The notes under the pieces were generated by a model that searched no databases, was not told the origin of the DNA, and saw only the letters and a program-made list of their open reading frames with translations. This document shows positions 49,531-62,566 of a stretch of 64,000 nt of DNA, piece after piece. Within the stretch, counting starts at the first letter, position 1, and each line of letters opens with the position of its first letter. This DNA is from Hetaerina americana (taxonomy: Eukaryota; Arthropoda; Insecta; Odonata; Calopterygidae). Made by a program: the position numbers and the translations under genes. The DNA lies in the NCBI GenBank assembly GCA_022747635.1, contig JAKTNV010000003.1, forward strand, positions 26,055,830 through 26,119,829. The letters run 5' to 3'.

Positions 49531-52030
49531 TCGTGAGGAATCGCTACGATCTTGTGAAAATAAATATTTGTAAAACAATGACCTAACCCCTTAGCTGGAG
49601 TAAAACCTTTGTAATGGTGATAAACAACAGCGAGACTAATGAAATAGGGAAATTTGACGACATTCTTTCCACTTTTTTTTAGGCAGAATATCTTTTCTAT
49701 ATTTCGATACCATAACTTTTCTACTAACCGTTACATATTCTTATACGGCCGCAAGGAGCTTATAATTTGGCTGAATAATTACATCACTGGGTGGAAATGC
49801 TAGTTCTCTCGGGGACAGAGAACGACGTTATAAATCAAAGAGGCTAAATATTGATTTCAGTGAATCCAGAAGTAAAACCATCTTCTCACATGATTATGCA
49901 AATTATTTATCCAAATCAAACATTAAAAGAAATATTATGACTCCACTGATGTTTTTGTCGAGGAAAGACACTACTGAGGCCTAAACCGCAAAGTTAGTTT
50001 TGCACTGATCCAGAGAGCCTTCTGAAAGATGTTTAACTGACTTCAACTGCGCCCTAAGTTGTGCTGTGCATGTATAGGGTAGTGTCTTGTAAGAAAAAAA
50101 CATAATGAAACATAAAATAAAGCAATAAAACGCAGTTGAAACCCGTTTGAGGACAAAAGACACTTTTTCCAGAATTTTATTATCCTTATATCACTTAGAA
50201 CCATCTGAAAACAAAAAATGCTTACTTTCTGACACCAAGAGGATCGGAAATGTAAAAGAACTGATGGCTTATGGATCCAAAGCCACGCTTGAAGGAGAAT
50301 ATTACGTACAAAAAAGTCGCAGATTGCTTCACTCAACGTGCCAAGTATTTCTTTTTAATCGTAAGTGAGAAAAAAACCGTATATAAATAAGTATGGTAGA
50401 TGAAGGATACAATGAGGAAATTAAAAGCAATGAAACAACGAAAAAGAGTTATATTGGCCAATTTCGTAATGGTGACTGTAGAATTACTTTTGCAATATCA
50501 CATTCCGTTGCCCCTGGAAGAGATAAGACTGATATATTGCAAACGGAGCAGTGAAGATGTCACAAATTGAGTTGTACAGTTGGGTCATTGCAACACCAGT
50601 TCGGTCAGGTTTAATAACGACCCCCGAAGAAAAACGGGCCACCCACCAAGCTCAGCGGTGTGGTAAGGGAAGGGAGGGGAGATAGCTTTTCATCCTGGTT
50701 TAGGAGGGGAGGAGGAGGAAAGAAACAGGAATGAGATTTTATATGTACTCGGTATAAATAACTGCACAAAAGGGTGGGAGATATTCTATCTTTATGGTTA
50801 CCGCATGTGACTTAAATTGTTTTTCGGGTGCAGAGGGTGAGAGAAAATGAGTGTCGCACGGAGGTCTTCAACAAAATTAAAGGTATGGGCGGTGGAAAAC
50901 GCTAGAGGAAGTTGGGTTTGATTTTGCAATAGACGAGAGGTTTATACCACCAGTAGCGTGAAGGCAGATAGAGGGATTAATATACATGCACGTATCACAA
51001 ACAACACATTTAATGACTAATGCGGAGGAGAAGGACAATTTAAATCAAATATGATGTGTAGATTTGGATTCCAGTTTTCTTTAATCATGGTAAATTATCT
51101 GAATCTTTCTTTTTACTCATTACATTACGAAAAAAAGGAACATTAATATTCAAGGAGAAGTAGTATTTTATATGCCAAGAAAGCCAACAAAAATGTTGCT
51201 CACAACAAAATGCATGTAAAGAAACATTCAATTTTAAGAAAATTATATTGAATATAATTAACTGGATGAGAAAGCTGCCAGGTGACTTTAAGTCTTCTTA
51301 CTAATAGAAGCAGATGCCATTATTTTTTTTGTTTCGTGTTTTTGGACCGACACAATAATATCGCTTTCTATCTACCAGCAAATATTATTTCTTCTAACGT
51401 AATGTTCAATGATGTTGCAATTATTTCACTGACTCTCATTCTCATTGGTTGCTTACAAAATATAAGGATCATTGGAAAATGTATTCCACATAAGGCACTG
51501 TTTGAGCTCTGTTACACAAAACTATAACATTTGCCCTGTGTATTGAGATACGAAAATCGGAATGCTTCAAGAAACAGATATACACGTTTATATGTGCTGA
51601 GATAAATTCATTTAGAATGGTGATGAGTAACTGAAGTGATTATGCGACTCTTATCTTGCATTTACTGTATTTAACTTTTAGATACAACCATTATCTATGT
51701 ATGGGCGATTTAATCAAACTTTGGAATTAATCCATAGTTTTCATTTCATATAAGAACAATTGCCATCGGGATTAAAAGTCCGGATATATTGAAAATATAT
51801 ATGAATCGATTGATAAATAGTTCCAACGTATCCACTGTATTTCGCATGTATCAGCAGAGAGCAACGGTATTCAAAAAGTTCTTCCATTATAATCTATCTT
51901 TGACTAACGCTGCAGCAATTCACGAGACCATGAAGGTGTACCTAGGAAATCACTTGCCTTACAATTTTCAACTGTGCAACGAGATTGATTTTAAGTGACT
52001 GAATTGGCTATGAATATCTTTGAGTATAAA
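49531..52030. other. AT-rich DNA, no gene recognised
   Basis: Opposite-strand frames at 49981-50368, and the frames at 51282-51527 and 51789-51998, show no domain. A G-rich patch lies at 50650-50720. Confidence 0.45.
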
Positions 52031-52035
52031 TATGA

Positions 52036-52160
52036 CTGAGAGCGTGACAGCTCAGTAAGTAGACCGCTGGGTTACTGACCGTAGGGTCTGGGTTTAATTG
52101 CGAATGAATCTTCTGCGCACCTTCACACACAAGAAAATAATGAATAGAACTATCATTGAA
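52036..52160 (+). repeat. tRNA-derived SINE
   Basis: GACAGCTCAGTAAGTAGACC (52045-52064) matches the box A of tRNA-derived SINEs, and CTGGGTTTAATTGCG (52088-52102) is a degenerate box B at the usual spacing of about 35 nt. A short body with CTTCACACACAAG follows. The 3' limit is uncertain. Confidence 0.55.
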
Positions 52161-54950
52161 TCATTGAAAAAAGGCAAAATTTGGAGTGATGTATCTGTGT
52201 GATAAACTAAGCGCAAACCAAAAAAATTATATTTGTGACTAAAATAGTTTTACTATCTGAAATTATATTTTGTTTTTATTTTTTCCATCAATAAAATTTT
52301 GTATACTCTTCCATAATATACATAACTAAGTCAAAGCAATTGAAGGTTTTATACATGGTCATACGCGTATATAAAACTAAAAATAAACAATTAAGTGTTT
52401 ACAATTTGTAACGCAACTTTAGTTTGATATGAGATTTCAAATAACATAGATACCAATCGCTAATAAGGTGCCCAATAAGAAACATACGGCATACGGCGTA
52501 CGCGAAGTAGGTGTGAATTGAATGCTTTATGGATTTTTGATACGATTAAGAGTAAATAGGCTTAATTTTCAACAAGGGATTGATTAATTGTATATGAAAA
52601 TTTTCATTGCAAGTGATTTTGACTGTGGCCCTGTTATTCCTAACAGAGATACCTTAAGTAAATTTCCTTGTTACGATCAACATTATCTGCCGACGGTCAA
52701 ATTATGTATCTGGGCAAGGCTACTGTGAAAATCAATTCTCCATTGGGATTTAGGTGAGCTCACTGGCGCTCATTTATGTTTTAACTACTTTCAAATACTT
52801 TCTTTTAATCTTACCGAATTCATAGACGATACTAAGATAAACAGTAATATGAATACTGCTTCAAACGAATCGTAATTCTGACACTTATAAATAATATTTA
52901 ATACGATTATGGAGAACAAATTCATTTTTCCATAAACTAAAAATGATCATAAATTACATATTATTGAGGAAACGTGATAAAGGTGGAAGAGGCATTATTT
53001 ATGCTCGCTTAAGTATAATCCTCCTGGTATAGGAAAATTACTTAAGTTTCCCTCTATTCTTTTTCGCTCCCCGCTTTTTTTCTCCTTAATCCTTTGCATG
53101 GCAATCCCATAATTCTTATAATTTCCCCTTTCTGCTCAAAGGTTGTTTTTATGACCAGCCATAACCATGAGTCTCCCCATCGCCATTTAAAAATAATAAA
53201 GACGACGCGATAAGCAAGAAAGAAACTATTTTTATTGCTTTATTAATCTCTCTCTAGTCACTTCACTCCTCAAAGTGAGGCTTGATTAGGAAAAAATATT
53301 TTGCGGTTTTAGAAAGCGAGAAATATTTTCCATTTTACAATTCCGCCGCGCGATGCTTTAATCTCACGCCAACTGACTAACCGGGAGAAGGAGGAAGGAA
53401 ATCGCTGCCATCAAAACTTGCAAGCGAGGAAAACGAGAGACCAGGGTGGAAAAAAAATCCTATAACAAGCAGTTTCCTTCGTACGCCATATGATCGCGCA
53501 GCTATTGCTAACTTCTCGCTTTCCCGCTCCGCTTAGTAGGTGCTCTCATTTGAATTTTATGGTACTCATCATGAAATTTCTTTCGCCACCTTGGGAGTCA
53601 GATTAAACTCAACAGAAACAACGACGAGGTTTTCCTCAATTGCACACTCAGTTCTTTTGAAACACGACGCAAAAATCAAGTTTCCGGCGACCAATACTAC
53701 TTTTACGAACAATTATCCACAGGAATCTACTCGAAGATGCAGTCAAAGAAGAGGTATTGATCTAATCAGCCTATTGAATATTCCAACCACGCGTGATTGA
53801 ATACCAGAGATTGGTCGACATTTAGTAAGTCGGGCATGGATTAAAATGATGGATAGCTCGAGAGCGTTGCTTCTGTGAGCTTAGAATCAGGCGAAAAGCA
53901 ATCGCACGCGGCCGGCAAACCATGGTCTGGTCCAGTATTTTTTTAGATAGGGGTAACCTTAACTGGATCGTCTAGTTTTATTTCTTTAAAGACCAAGCTC
54001 CAGCATATTTCAAAATTCCTCCCAATAAATGAATGATAGCGAACAAATATTAACGTGAAATAACTACGGTCTACGTATCACCGAAATATTTCTAGGCCAT
54101 AGGATAAACAAAATGACTAATAAAAAGTTATTAATCAGTCAAATGATTTACTCTAGTTAAAAATGACGCGAAGTTGTTATTTTTGGCTAGGATGTAAACC
54201 AATGTACTCGGCATAAAAATTAGAAAGTACAAAGAAACTAAATGCTGAGAGTAAAGAAAGACATTCATAACTTAAGTAATCAGTCTTAAAAGTAAGTTAT
54301 GGAATATTAAGTAAAAGTAATCATTTTGGAAAAGTAAGTTACAATGAATATTTTCTTGAAGCAAACGCTGTATCTACGTATAAAATCAACGCATGCGGTA
54401 GTCAGGTTTATGAAGCGAATTTGGTGAAAAGAAGTTCTCAGGCTTGAATTTGATCAGCACTGATGTTTTGCTTATCCTCGGGTAGTTACGATGCAATGCG
54501 AGTATAAACTAAGACATACGTAGAATCCCTTCACATCGAAATCTTCCAAGCATTTCCCCATGTATCCGCTTGTATGCTCATTCCTTAGAAAGAATAATTA
54601 ACATGTCACTGTTGTGGAGCTCCGAGCTCAATAACTTTCCGCAGTATCATAAAAAATGAATTGAATTTCAAATAATGGCTGCCGGACAATTATAACTACT
54701 GATTTTCGTTGCCCAACATACCAAATTCGAACAAATTGATACATTCTGCTTCGTTTTCTCTTAGTGTCGTTTACTGAAATTTGTAATATCCAGAAAACTT
54801 ACCAGATATTAAGTTGACTGGAAAGTGACTGCTATATTTCATTTTCATCACTTCTACTCAGTTTTTCGTCATAAAATTGAGTTATTTTGTAGGCTGTTGA
54901 AGATGCATGAAAAGGTTCCGGCAACTCTATGATTAGACTCTCACATTTCG
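52161..54950. other. AT-rich DNA, no gene recognised
   Basis: Apart from slightly GC-richer DNA at 53340-53540 and the 86-codon frame at 53540-53800 without domains, nothing is recognisable. Confidence 0.45.
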
Positions 54951-54956
54951 GAATCG

Positions 54957-55075
54957 GGACTGGTGCGATGGCTATCGTACTGGCTTCCCACCCAGAGGGC
55001 TCGGGTTCAAATGCCGGCGTTGTTGAATATTTTTCTGAGGTATCTCGATCCCTACTCGAGGCGAGGCAAAGTTTT
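54957..55075 (+). repeat. tRNA-derived SINE
   Basis: TGGTGCGATGG (54961-54971) fits box A, and TCGGGTTCAAATGCCG (about 55002-55017) fits box B, with a tRNA-like anticodon region (CTGGCTTCCCACCC) between them. A GC-rich body (CTACTCGAGGCGAGGC) follows to about 55070. Its sequence differs from the SINE at 55441, so it is probably a different family. Confidence 0.6.
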
Positions 55076-55440
55076 TGACACCTAATTTAACCATTTCATC
55101 CCGTATTAACCAATAAGACAAAACTCATTGGAAATAAATCTTAAGTGTTGGGGAAATTTTAACGAATCTTAAGAAGTTCATTAAAACTGGGACGTTGTCA
55201 ATGCTCTTAAATTATTGCCTGGAAATTAAATAGCTTTGCTTTTACATTTAATAATCAAATGGAAGACTAGTTGTTGAAGCTATTTCCAAAGTTGTCGTAG
55301 AACCTGCCAAGGCAAAAAGAAATACTGTCGATGTAAGGTGAGCCGAATATTTTGCTAGTCTTCAATTGCATTGCACTAAGTTATGTAAAAGTAGCACCAT
55401 ATGGACCACGAGTAGCGTAAAAGAACGAAACCTTGCAAAA

Positions 55441-55690
55441 GGGGCGTGGGAGCCCAGTGGGTAGAGCGTTTTGCCACTCACCGGATGTCCCCGGGTTCAA
55501 ATCCGGGTGACGCCTCTGGACACTCCCAGTTTCATACATACTGAGTGATTTTCTGGGTACCAGACAGAGGTTTCTGGAAAAGCACAGGCCGTAGAGGGAA
55601 AGGAACCGGCCCTCCTACGCTGATGTTTGAGTTTCTCAGGCTGTAGAACTTAGTACTAGGTGGCTTCATCCTATCCAACTACCCACTTCA
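55441..55690 (+). repeat. SINE with a near-complete tRNA head
   Basis: Positions 55441-55516 form a 76-nt tRNA-like unit. GGGGCGT (55441-55447) can pair with ACGCCTC (55510-55516) over 7 bp including one G-U pair. CCCAGTGGGTAGAGCG matches box A and CGGGTTCAAATCC box B, inside a T-arm with CCGGG repeats. The anticodon stem is poor, so this is a SINE head rather than a working tRNA gene. A body of about 170 nt follows (TTTCTGGGTACCAGACAGAG, ACAGGCCGTAGAGGG, GAACCGGCCCTCCTAC). The body is shared in degenerate form with the copy at 63020. Confidence 0.7.
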
Positions 55691-56745
55691 GGTGGCTTAA
55701 GACTAGTTTTATATAACCAAAGGTCAAATCGGTAATATTAAAATATATTGGATGCATAATAATAGGAAAAAATAATAAATATATAATTTGTATAATATAT
55801 GTGTCGACATATTCTCTTGCATCTTCTTTTGATTCTTTAATCGTAAATGATATCGAAGATTACGCTGAAGGGAGAAATGCAACAAATCGTTCACGAACAT
55901 GGCAAGCGGAGGAAAGAAAGAGATGAAAAATGATTTGGTTCGCTGGCGTCAACAGGAGACGGTGACGAAGAGGTGCAGAGGAGGCATGGCGGTGAATGCG
56001 GAAAGAGGACGGGGGAGGAAGTGTAAATTGATGAAGCTTAAGGACAAGAGATGACATGGAAAAATCGTAGTTTCATATTCGAGGACGTAGAACCCGTTGC
56101 CCTTATGGAGAAATCATAATGATTATAGGATTCTGTATACACCCGGTATTTAGAGTAATGGCAAAAGTTTTTGACTGACGGAAGTCCTAATATTCCATCT
56201 ACATGTAGTCATTGCGACACGAAGCACAATTAACTGATGACATTAACTTCTAAGACCTTATATCGTATATATTTTTAAGGATGGTCGCATTTATTTTTTC
56301 TACTCCTAAAGAGATATATGACATCTACATAATACATTCGTTTTTACAACGATGAGCAGCACCTGAGATATATTTCAGTTCTACAGAGTTCACAAAGATG
56401 CTAAAAGATGCTCCCACCTAGTTTGATGCTTCTTTGTTGCAGTGATGCGATCACAAATTTCTCGATATCTGTAAAGTATAATACCAAATGCTGATCCAGC
56501 CAGGTACGCTCTTTTATAGTAAAGGGATCGTGACTGCATAAGGAATGAATGAGCATAAAAATTACCAGTTCAGTTGCCAAGAAGAGGTGGCACTACGTAA
56601 TATATAGGCCGAGAACGCTATTGATATCGTTGTTTTCCCTCTTTGATCCAACCATTAGCAAATTTCATACGAGAGGAAATAATTACGGCAATACATTACT
56701 CTTCTTCATGTTGAAAAATATACCACTTTGGAAGAGAGTGTGTGG
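55691..56745. other. AT-rich DNA, no gene recognised
   Basis: The 65-codon minus-strand frame at 55860-56057 and the 97-codon plus-strand frame at 56549-56842 carry no known domain. Confidence 0.45.
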
Positions 56746-56749
56746 AGTG

Positions 56750-58265
56750 TCTAAAGGACAGGCTCAGTCGCCGGGCGCCGTAATGGCGCGCTCTTTTTTG
56801 TTAGCGCTGCGCGGGCAGAAGGGGGGCGCACATACCTTGTAACAACCCTTGACCCTTTTTTTAAGCAACGACGCCCAATGGTAATTCAAGGAGTCGGAGG
56901 AAGAGAAGGTATGTAGGGGAGAAAAGAAGAAAAAGCGAGAAAAAGGAGGGAAAGTTGAAAAAAAATCAAACGAAATTAAAGGCATAAAAGGTAAAGGCCA
57001 TGGAGAACTGTCCGGTGGAAGAGAGCAGGAATCAGGGAAAAACAAAAGAAAATCACGCATTCTCTTTATACCACTAGTTTTTTCCCTTTTCCACTCCCAT
57101 GCCTCCTCCTCCCTATCGCTTCATCCTCTCTCTCTTCCTCTCTCTCTCTCTCTCCCTCTTCGTCTTCCCTCCTTTCCTCGGCGTAGGGCGAGGGGTGACG
57201 AGGTGAGGTTCCTCTGGGCCCTTCGCTAATACGTCACCTCGTGTCAAGCCCCTAAGGTGGCGACGGCGTGGCGGTCTTTTGAGGATCCGAAAGGACCTGT
57301 CTCCCCACTTACGACCGACCGCTTCACCCCCTCCCTCCTCGCCGCTCCGTGGCCTCCTCCGAGAGGGGAGGGGATGACCAACCCCGATGAACCCCCACCC
57401 GTCTCCTTCCTCGACCCGAACCGCCATTCTCCCCCACTTCCACCCCCACATCCCATTTGCCCACCTCTGCCGGGAGGGAAATAAAAAGATCCCTGGTGTT
57501 TGTGTGTGTGTGTGTGTGTGTGTCTGCGTGGAGAAGGCGGCATGAAGGGGAGAGGAGGAGGGGCGGTGGGGTCGGGGTTGGAGAAGGAAGGTGTGGAAGG
57601 AGACGGCGGGGGAGGAACGATGGGGGGGGGGAGTGTGAGGTCCCCATCTCCTGTTATAGGCTCACTTCTTGTCCACGGTCCTTCTTTATGTCCTCGCCTC
57701 TTCCTCAACTCTATTTTACCCGAGAAAGTGGATTCGGTGTCTCTTAAGGGAAGGGAATTTTCTCTGTTTTTATCCCCCTCTCCTTCACTGCCGTCTGCCA
57801 GGTTGATGAGGAGGAGGAGTTGACCGGAGAGAGGAGGAGGAAGAAGAAATAGTGTGAGAAAGAGTGGAAGGGAAGGGGAAGGAGGTCCGAGGCGAGAATG
57901 GATGGAGAGGACGGAGGGTAATGGGGGTGTGAGGGAGACGATCTCTCGCCCCTTACTCCCATCTCTTCTTTCGCTCACCTTTCCCACACCGCCCTTCAAA
58001 CTCTCTCCTCCCCTCTTCCTCTCTTTCCCACTCTTTCTCCCGCTCTTCCCTTCCCCTTTCTCGGCTCCTTCTTATCAATGCCATCTCCGAAAACTTCTCA
58101 AAAACAGGCTCTCTAAGACAGCATCGCCATCCTGTACCCCCTTCCTCGGGTTTCCGTGACCCCACCCCCTTTTAAAACCGATGCCACTACCATATTTTTA
58201 TTCCTCTGCCTTTCCACACCTCTCATGTATTCCATCTTCTGGCCTCTCCCTAATTTTCTCGCAGT
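56750..58265. other. Largest GC-rich, skewed island
   Basis: GC-rich sequence with CpGs spans about 1.5 kb. It contains a CGCCGGGCGCCG palindrome-like core at 56770-56781, polypyrimidine runs (57095-57180), a (GT)n microsatellite at 57501-57523, purine-rich runs (57540-57640 and 57790-57900) and C/T-rich runs (57950-58070). The 251-codon minus-strand frame at 57244-57999 is Pro/Ser/Gly-rich low complexity without domains. It resembles the other islands and is a candidate regulatory region. Confidence 0.5.
57501..57523. repeat. (GT)n microsatellite
   Basis: An uninterrupted TG dinucleotide run lies inside the GC-rich island. Confidence 0.95.
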
Positions 58266-58780
58266 GGCTTTTTGTTCATACAATTGACTTAGCCACGAGA
58301 TGCCCATTCATTCATCCCCAGCTGCTTTTTTCAGAATATTATCCCAAGCACAAGAGGAAGAACCTAGATAATTTATGAGGGAACTATCAAATAAAATTAA
58401 AAGATATTAAAACCTTATCTGTCTTTACGTGCGTGTTGTTTTCAACAATTTATTTTTCCATTTTTTTAAAGATGTTTTGAGCACATGAATTTTTCGCGTT
58501 AATCGCCAAATTTTTATTTCAACCTTAAAATTACATAATTAGAGAGGAGAACTAACTCTTCTTCTTCCCTTCTAGGAATATGCAAACATAGTTCGAATAT
58601 TTCTAGTTATAACTAAGAAACTTTATAATTTACATATACATTTTCATTTAATGAAGGATCGTCAATGAAATTTGAAGTATGGAAATTTCATTGCAAAGAG
58701 ATATTGATTCATGAAAAATGCTATACGAATATATGGTTTGCATTTATCCAACATATACAGGCGAGATATAGTGAAAGTTC
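58266..58780. other. AT-rich DNA, no gene recognised
   Basis: Nothing recognisable lies between the GC-rich island and the inverted repeat at 58783. Confidence 0.45.
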
Positions 58781-58782
58781 GT

Positions 58783-58941
58783 CAAATTACACTTTTCCAC
58801 AGATTTATTTGTAACGTACAACGCGTTTCAATTCATCGAACCATCTTCAGGCACAAGACCTGGTGTTTTACCTGAAGATGCTTTTATGAACTGAAACGCG
58901 TTGTACGTTACAAAACAAATCTGTGGAAAAGTGCAAATTTG
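58783..58941. repeat. Inverted repeat with hammerhead-like motif in each arm
   Basis: The left arm (58783-58851) and right arm (58871-58941) are about 85-90% complementary by eye across a 19-nt spacer. On the minus strand of the left arm the order is GTGC, CTGAAGA (58850-58844), GGTTC-GAT-GAATT hairpin, GAAAC (58829-58825), ACGCGT palindrome (58826-58821), T, GTACG. GTACG can pair with the TGTGC before CTGAAGA using wobble pairs. These are the parts of a type I hammerhead: CUGANGA, helix II, GAAA, helix III, a cleavable nucleotide and helix I. The right arm repeats CTGAAGA (58872-58878), GAAAC (58893-58897) and ACGCGT (58896-58901) on the plus strand, with weaker helices I and II. A GTTACAAATAAATCTGTGG-type tail follows in both arms. 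Penelope-like elements and retrozymes carry such minimal hammerheads; no reverse transcriptase is visible nearby. Confidence 0.65.
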
Positions 58942-61155
58942 TTTTTCTCATGAGGTTTGCAGTTGGAATTTTTATTTCGAAATAAATTGAGGCTTAAACT
59001 AAGGCATAGGATAGATTGTACTAATATTCAATAGATAGGCTCAATGGCACGACACTTAAATAAAAGTTTTAAATAAGAAAATTCACAAGTTTGTAGCGAC
59101 AGAGGTAAAAATAATTAAGTTAAACGACCATTAAAAGAAGTAATAATCCCATAATTACTGATGATTTACATAGTTACTGAATGATATAATTACTGTATTT
59201 GTGATATAGAGAAGGAATAAAACATATTTGGTCCAAATCAGAAGGCATATTTAAAGGCGTATAATTGGGTCAGAAGTCCTGATCGCCCTATGAATTCTCG
59301 TAAATCAATTACCACTGGCTCATTTTTATAGCATTCCATTGGATGAAAAATTTGAAGAAAAAATCGGTATCCCGGCAAGATCTGTATTCTTTTTCTATAA
59401 ATTTGCCCCTTCCGTCAAAAACACTTAAACATTTAATTGATAACACACCAACTCCTCTTATTATTTAACACATTTTCACTCATGAAAATTATTAATTACA
59501 TTCTATCATATTTTCTCCGATTTTCCTCTTGATTCTCAAAGTACAGATAAAAAAGATATGGTTAATAAATTGGAATTGGCAGGGATAGGGAAGGAATAAA
59601 ATTCTTGGAAACCCATGAATACGAATGAGTGAGCACTTAGGGAAGCTTATTCTTGACTCAGACAATAATTGATGTGAAAACGGAAAACCTTGTGGTGCTC
59701 AATGAGAGTTAAAGAAAATCATCTTTGCAGACAATCTTTTCCCTCATTATGGGGACATTTTGTACTAACTAAGGCTTTTCTCAGATTAAAGTGTTTTATA
59801 AGAAATTCATCAAGGAGTGGATTTGGATCTTTGAAAAATGTAACCTTTAGCGACTCGTAAATCCACAAACAATAATGAGGATACATAGTCACGTTATACT
59901 TTCCTAGGAACAGGAGAAGATTGCTTAAGATTTCATTTCAGATTCTTGGAATTGAAACTAACATTTTTTTCAACACTTAACTAAATAATCCCTAGCTTTC
60001 AGTTTTTTCGAGACACTTCCGATTATAATTTTATTTCTACCTCAAGCAGTGGTGCCGAAATTTATAACTTTTACAATTACTGCAGATGAAATTAGCACTT
60101 ACCAACATAAACTTCTTGCAGAATCCTTGATAACCTCCTGAATTATCATGTTTATCGTAGTTGGTAGTTTTCAGTATTCACGTTCTTACGAAATTCCCGT
60201 GGCAAATCTGAAAACAGTAATTTTTAATTAAGCACAGAATAACGAGGGTAGATGGAGAGACTGATAGGGTCCCCAAAATTTAAAGGGAAAAGTAATGAGT
60301 AGAATAGATACACATTTCATATTTCAGAAATTTTGCAATGCTTTAGGTTGCATTCATCTCACAAAAATTGAGAGGAAATCGTTTACGGTTAGCTGAATAC
60401 GATAAATCTCCAAATATATAGTGCCAACGGAAACATCCAATAGCCACAACTCAAAAACCTTTTATCATACTAATTATACAGCATAATATTTTGAAAAAAA
60501 TCTGAGGTATTATCAAAGACATTTTATTCAATACAACAGGGTATATACTATGTTACTTGGTTTGTAGATTTTTTTCATTTTTACAATACAATTAGTCATT
60601 ATCAAATTTGTATTTTAACCGGTAGCTGGAATAAGATCGATTACATTAGTGTTGCCTTGTCTAAAGGAAAGATTCTACTGAATAAAGTCGAAACTAATAG
60701 TAATACATAAGTTTTTAGGCATACATGCATGCTACTTTCAGCCATAATAGGGAATAGTAGCCGTAAATTACAAAAGTCAATTTTTTAATGCGTATTACGT
60801 CCGAGTGTTACAATTCAAACTGATGAGCAATGGAATCTTTGTTTTAAACACCTTTGGCTAGTGATTCTTTTAAAATTACGCGATAGTTATTTATTTAGGG
60901 GCAATTGAATGTATCAATTTATAATGAGGAAATCATGATATAAAATGCTCATAACGGATATGATCCCTTTGGATATTACCGCGCTATTTATTATTTTGTT
61001 TTAATTTTGACACATTTAGAGCAGAATATATTATTTATCAATGCACAGTTAGTTTGGCCCCAAATGATTTATATTGCATAAAATGCCACACTAAGTCATG
61101 ATTCGTTAACCTTAGCTCAGAAAATATTAATGTTAGTGCTTGAAATAATAAGGGT
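58942..61155. other. AT-rich DNA, no gene recognised
   Basis: No coding or repeat family was recognised on either strand. Confidence 0.5.
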
Positions 61156-61159
61156 TTTT

Positions 61160-61680
61160 TTTAGAATTTCAGCACCGGTTCAGCGAGGTAGGTGAGTCTG
61201 CCACGATGACGCCATTTGGAGCCGACAAGAAAGGTACTGGGAGTTCTCTGTCCCGTAAATTAGTTATATGGTGTGCAGTTGTAACGATGGTTCAGGAGCA
61301 GAGGCGACAGTTGTCTGCTTGAAGCCCCCTGCCGCTTGGATGCGCGGAGGGGCCGAAAAAAATAAAAGAAAAGAAAGAGATTAGGATGGCGTCTGAGTTT
61401 ATCTCAAGTTAGGCATCGGTATCTTAGCATCGGCGCCAAAGCGGCCGGAGGGGTGGTGTGGTCTAAGGCAGAGGGTGTTAAAGAGAGAAAGAGTAGGCGT
61501 TAAGGACCCTAAAAAAGGGTGAAAAAGGGTATCGTGAAGTTAAAGGAAAAAGGTAGGAGGTGGGCGAGAGGGATGGGTTTCTTTAGGTAGAAGAAAGGAG
61601 GGAGCGGGTGGATGGAGAGTGGGAAGCAGACGTAGAAGGGTTAGGTGAGGGGGAGGATATAAAAAATGAGCGGTTTTGTG
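61160..61680. other. GC/purine-rich segment
   Basis: This segment is GC-richer than its flanks, with G-rich purine runs (61440-61660). A short frame at about 61206-61322 (MTPFGADKKGTGSSLSRKLV and onward, 38 codons) starts in it but has no known domain and could be chance. Confidence 0.4.
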
Positions 61681-62565
61681 GAGGCGCCAGGTAAAAGAAA
61701 AAGTCGTGAAAAAATACATACACGAAAGCGAGCAAACAAGGAAAGCGCATTTGAAGAAATTCGATAGGGTTTCCTCCCGATGGCGGTGAGGTGGGTGTGA
61801 TCGTTTCGGAACCTCAGTGATAAAAAAGATCGCGTCATAAAAATAAAAGAAAACAGGGGAAGGTTTTTAAAAGTCACAAGACGCACAAAGTAGTGTTAGC
61901 CATAAACCTGTGTTATACTGATGTATAGATTTGAGGGTACAAGGATATTCAACGCTGCTTGAAGTTAATAAAAATTCCCGGGTAAGATTTTTTTCCTGAC
62001 AATTGCCTGCGAATTAGCATTGATTCGGAGAACGGCATTGTTGATGTTCATATAACCTTTCCTGAGATTTAGTGGGTCACTTGAAAATAGAGGAGTAATC
62101 TGGGGCGGTAGATACGTAGATTGGAATAATTGTCTACGGCATAAGCCACGGTATAAAAACTAAACTTGCCAAGCAGCCATGAAGTCACAATGAGCTGTTA
62201 AGAGATAGCACGAGTTGTTCGGGATAAGGAGGAAACATAAAGATACACGTACGTGTTTGCTTCTTAGCTTATCGCATATATGTGAGTTTTTGCTTTCTAT
62301 TTCATTTAACCAATCCATGTCAGAACAAGGATGAAGGCGTGTATACTTTTCAACGGAAAAAAATAGTCTTCGGCCGAGATAAAGACAAAGGTAAAAACCT
62401 CTTCCTCGTTGACTTAATTAAAGTTCAGAGTAACATATCCTAATACAACAGATAAAACTGAAAGAGAGTACCAGTGTTATCAAGATTAGGTGGTAAGTAT
62501 TGTGATTAAAGAATTTAAGAAATTTCGAGGACCAAACGTATTCCGATAAAAGAAAACATATATAT
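61681..62565. other. AT-rich DNA, no gene recognised
   Basis: No gene is recognisable. The 81-codon minus-strand frame at 61641-61886 lacks domains. Confidence 0.45.
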
Positions 62566-62566
62566 A

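Noticed and set aside
57244..57999. 251-codon minus-strand open frame, the longest in the window
   Set aside because: It spans a (GT)n microsatellite and skewed GC-rich DNA, is Pro/Ser/Gly-rich, and overlaps equally open frames on the other strand.
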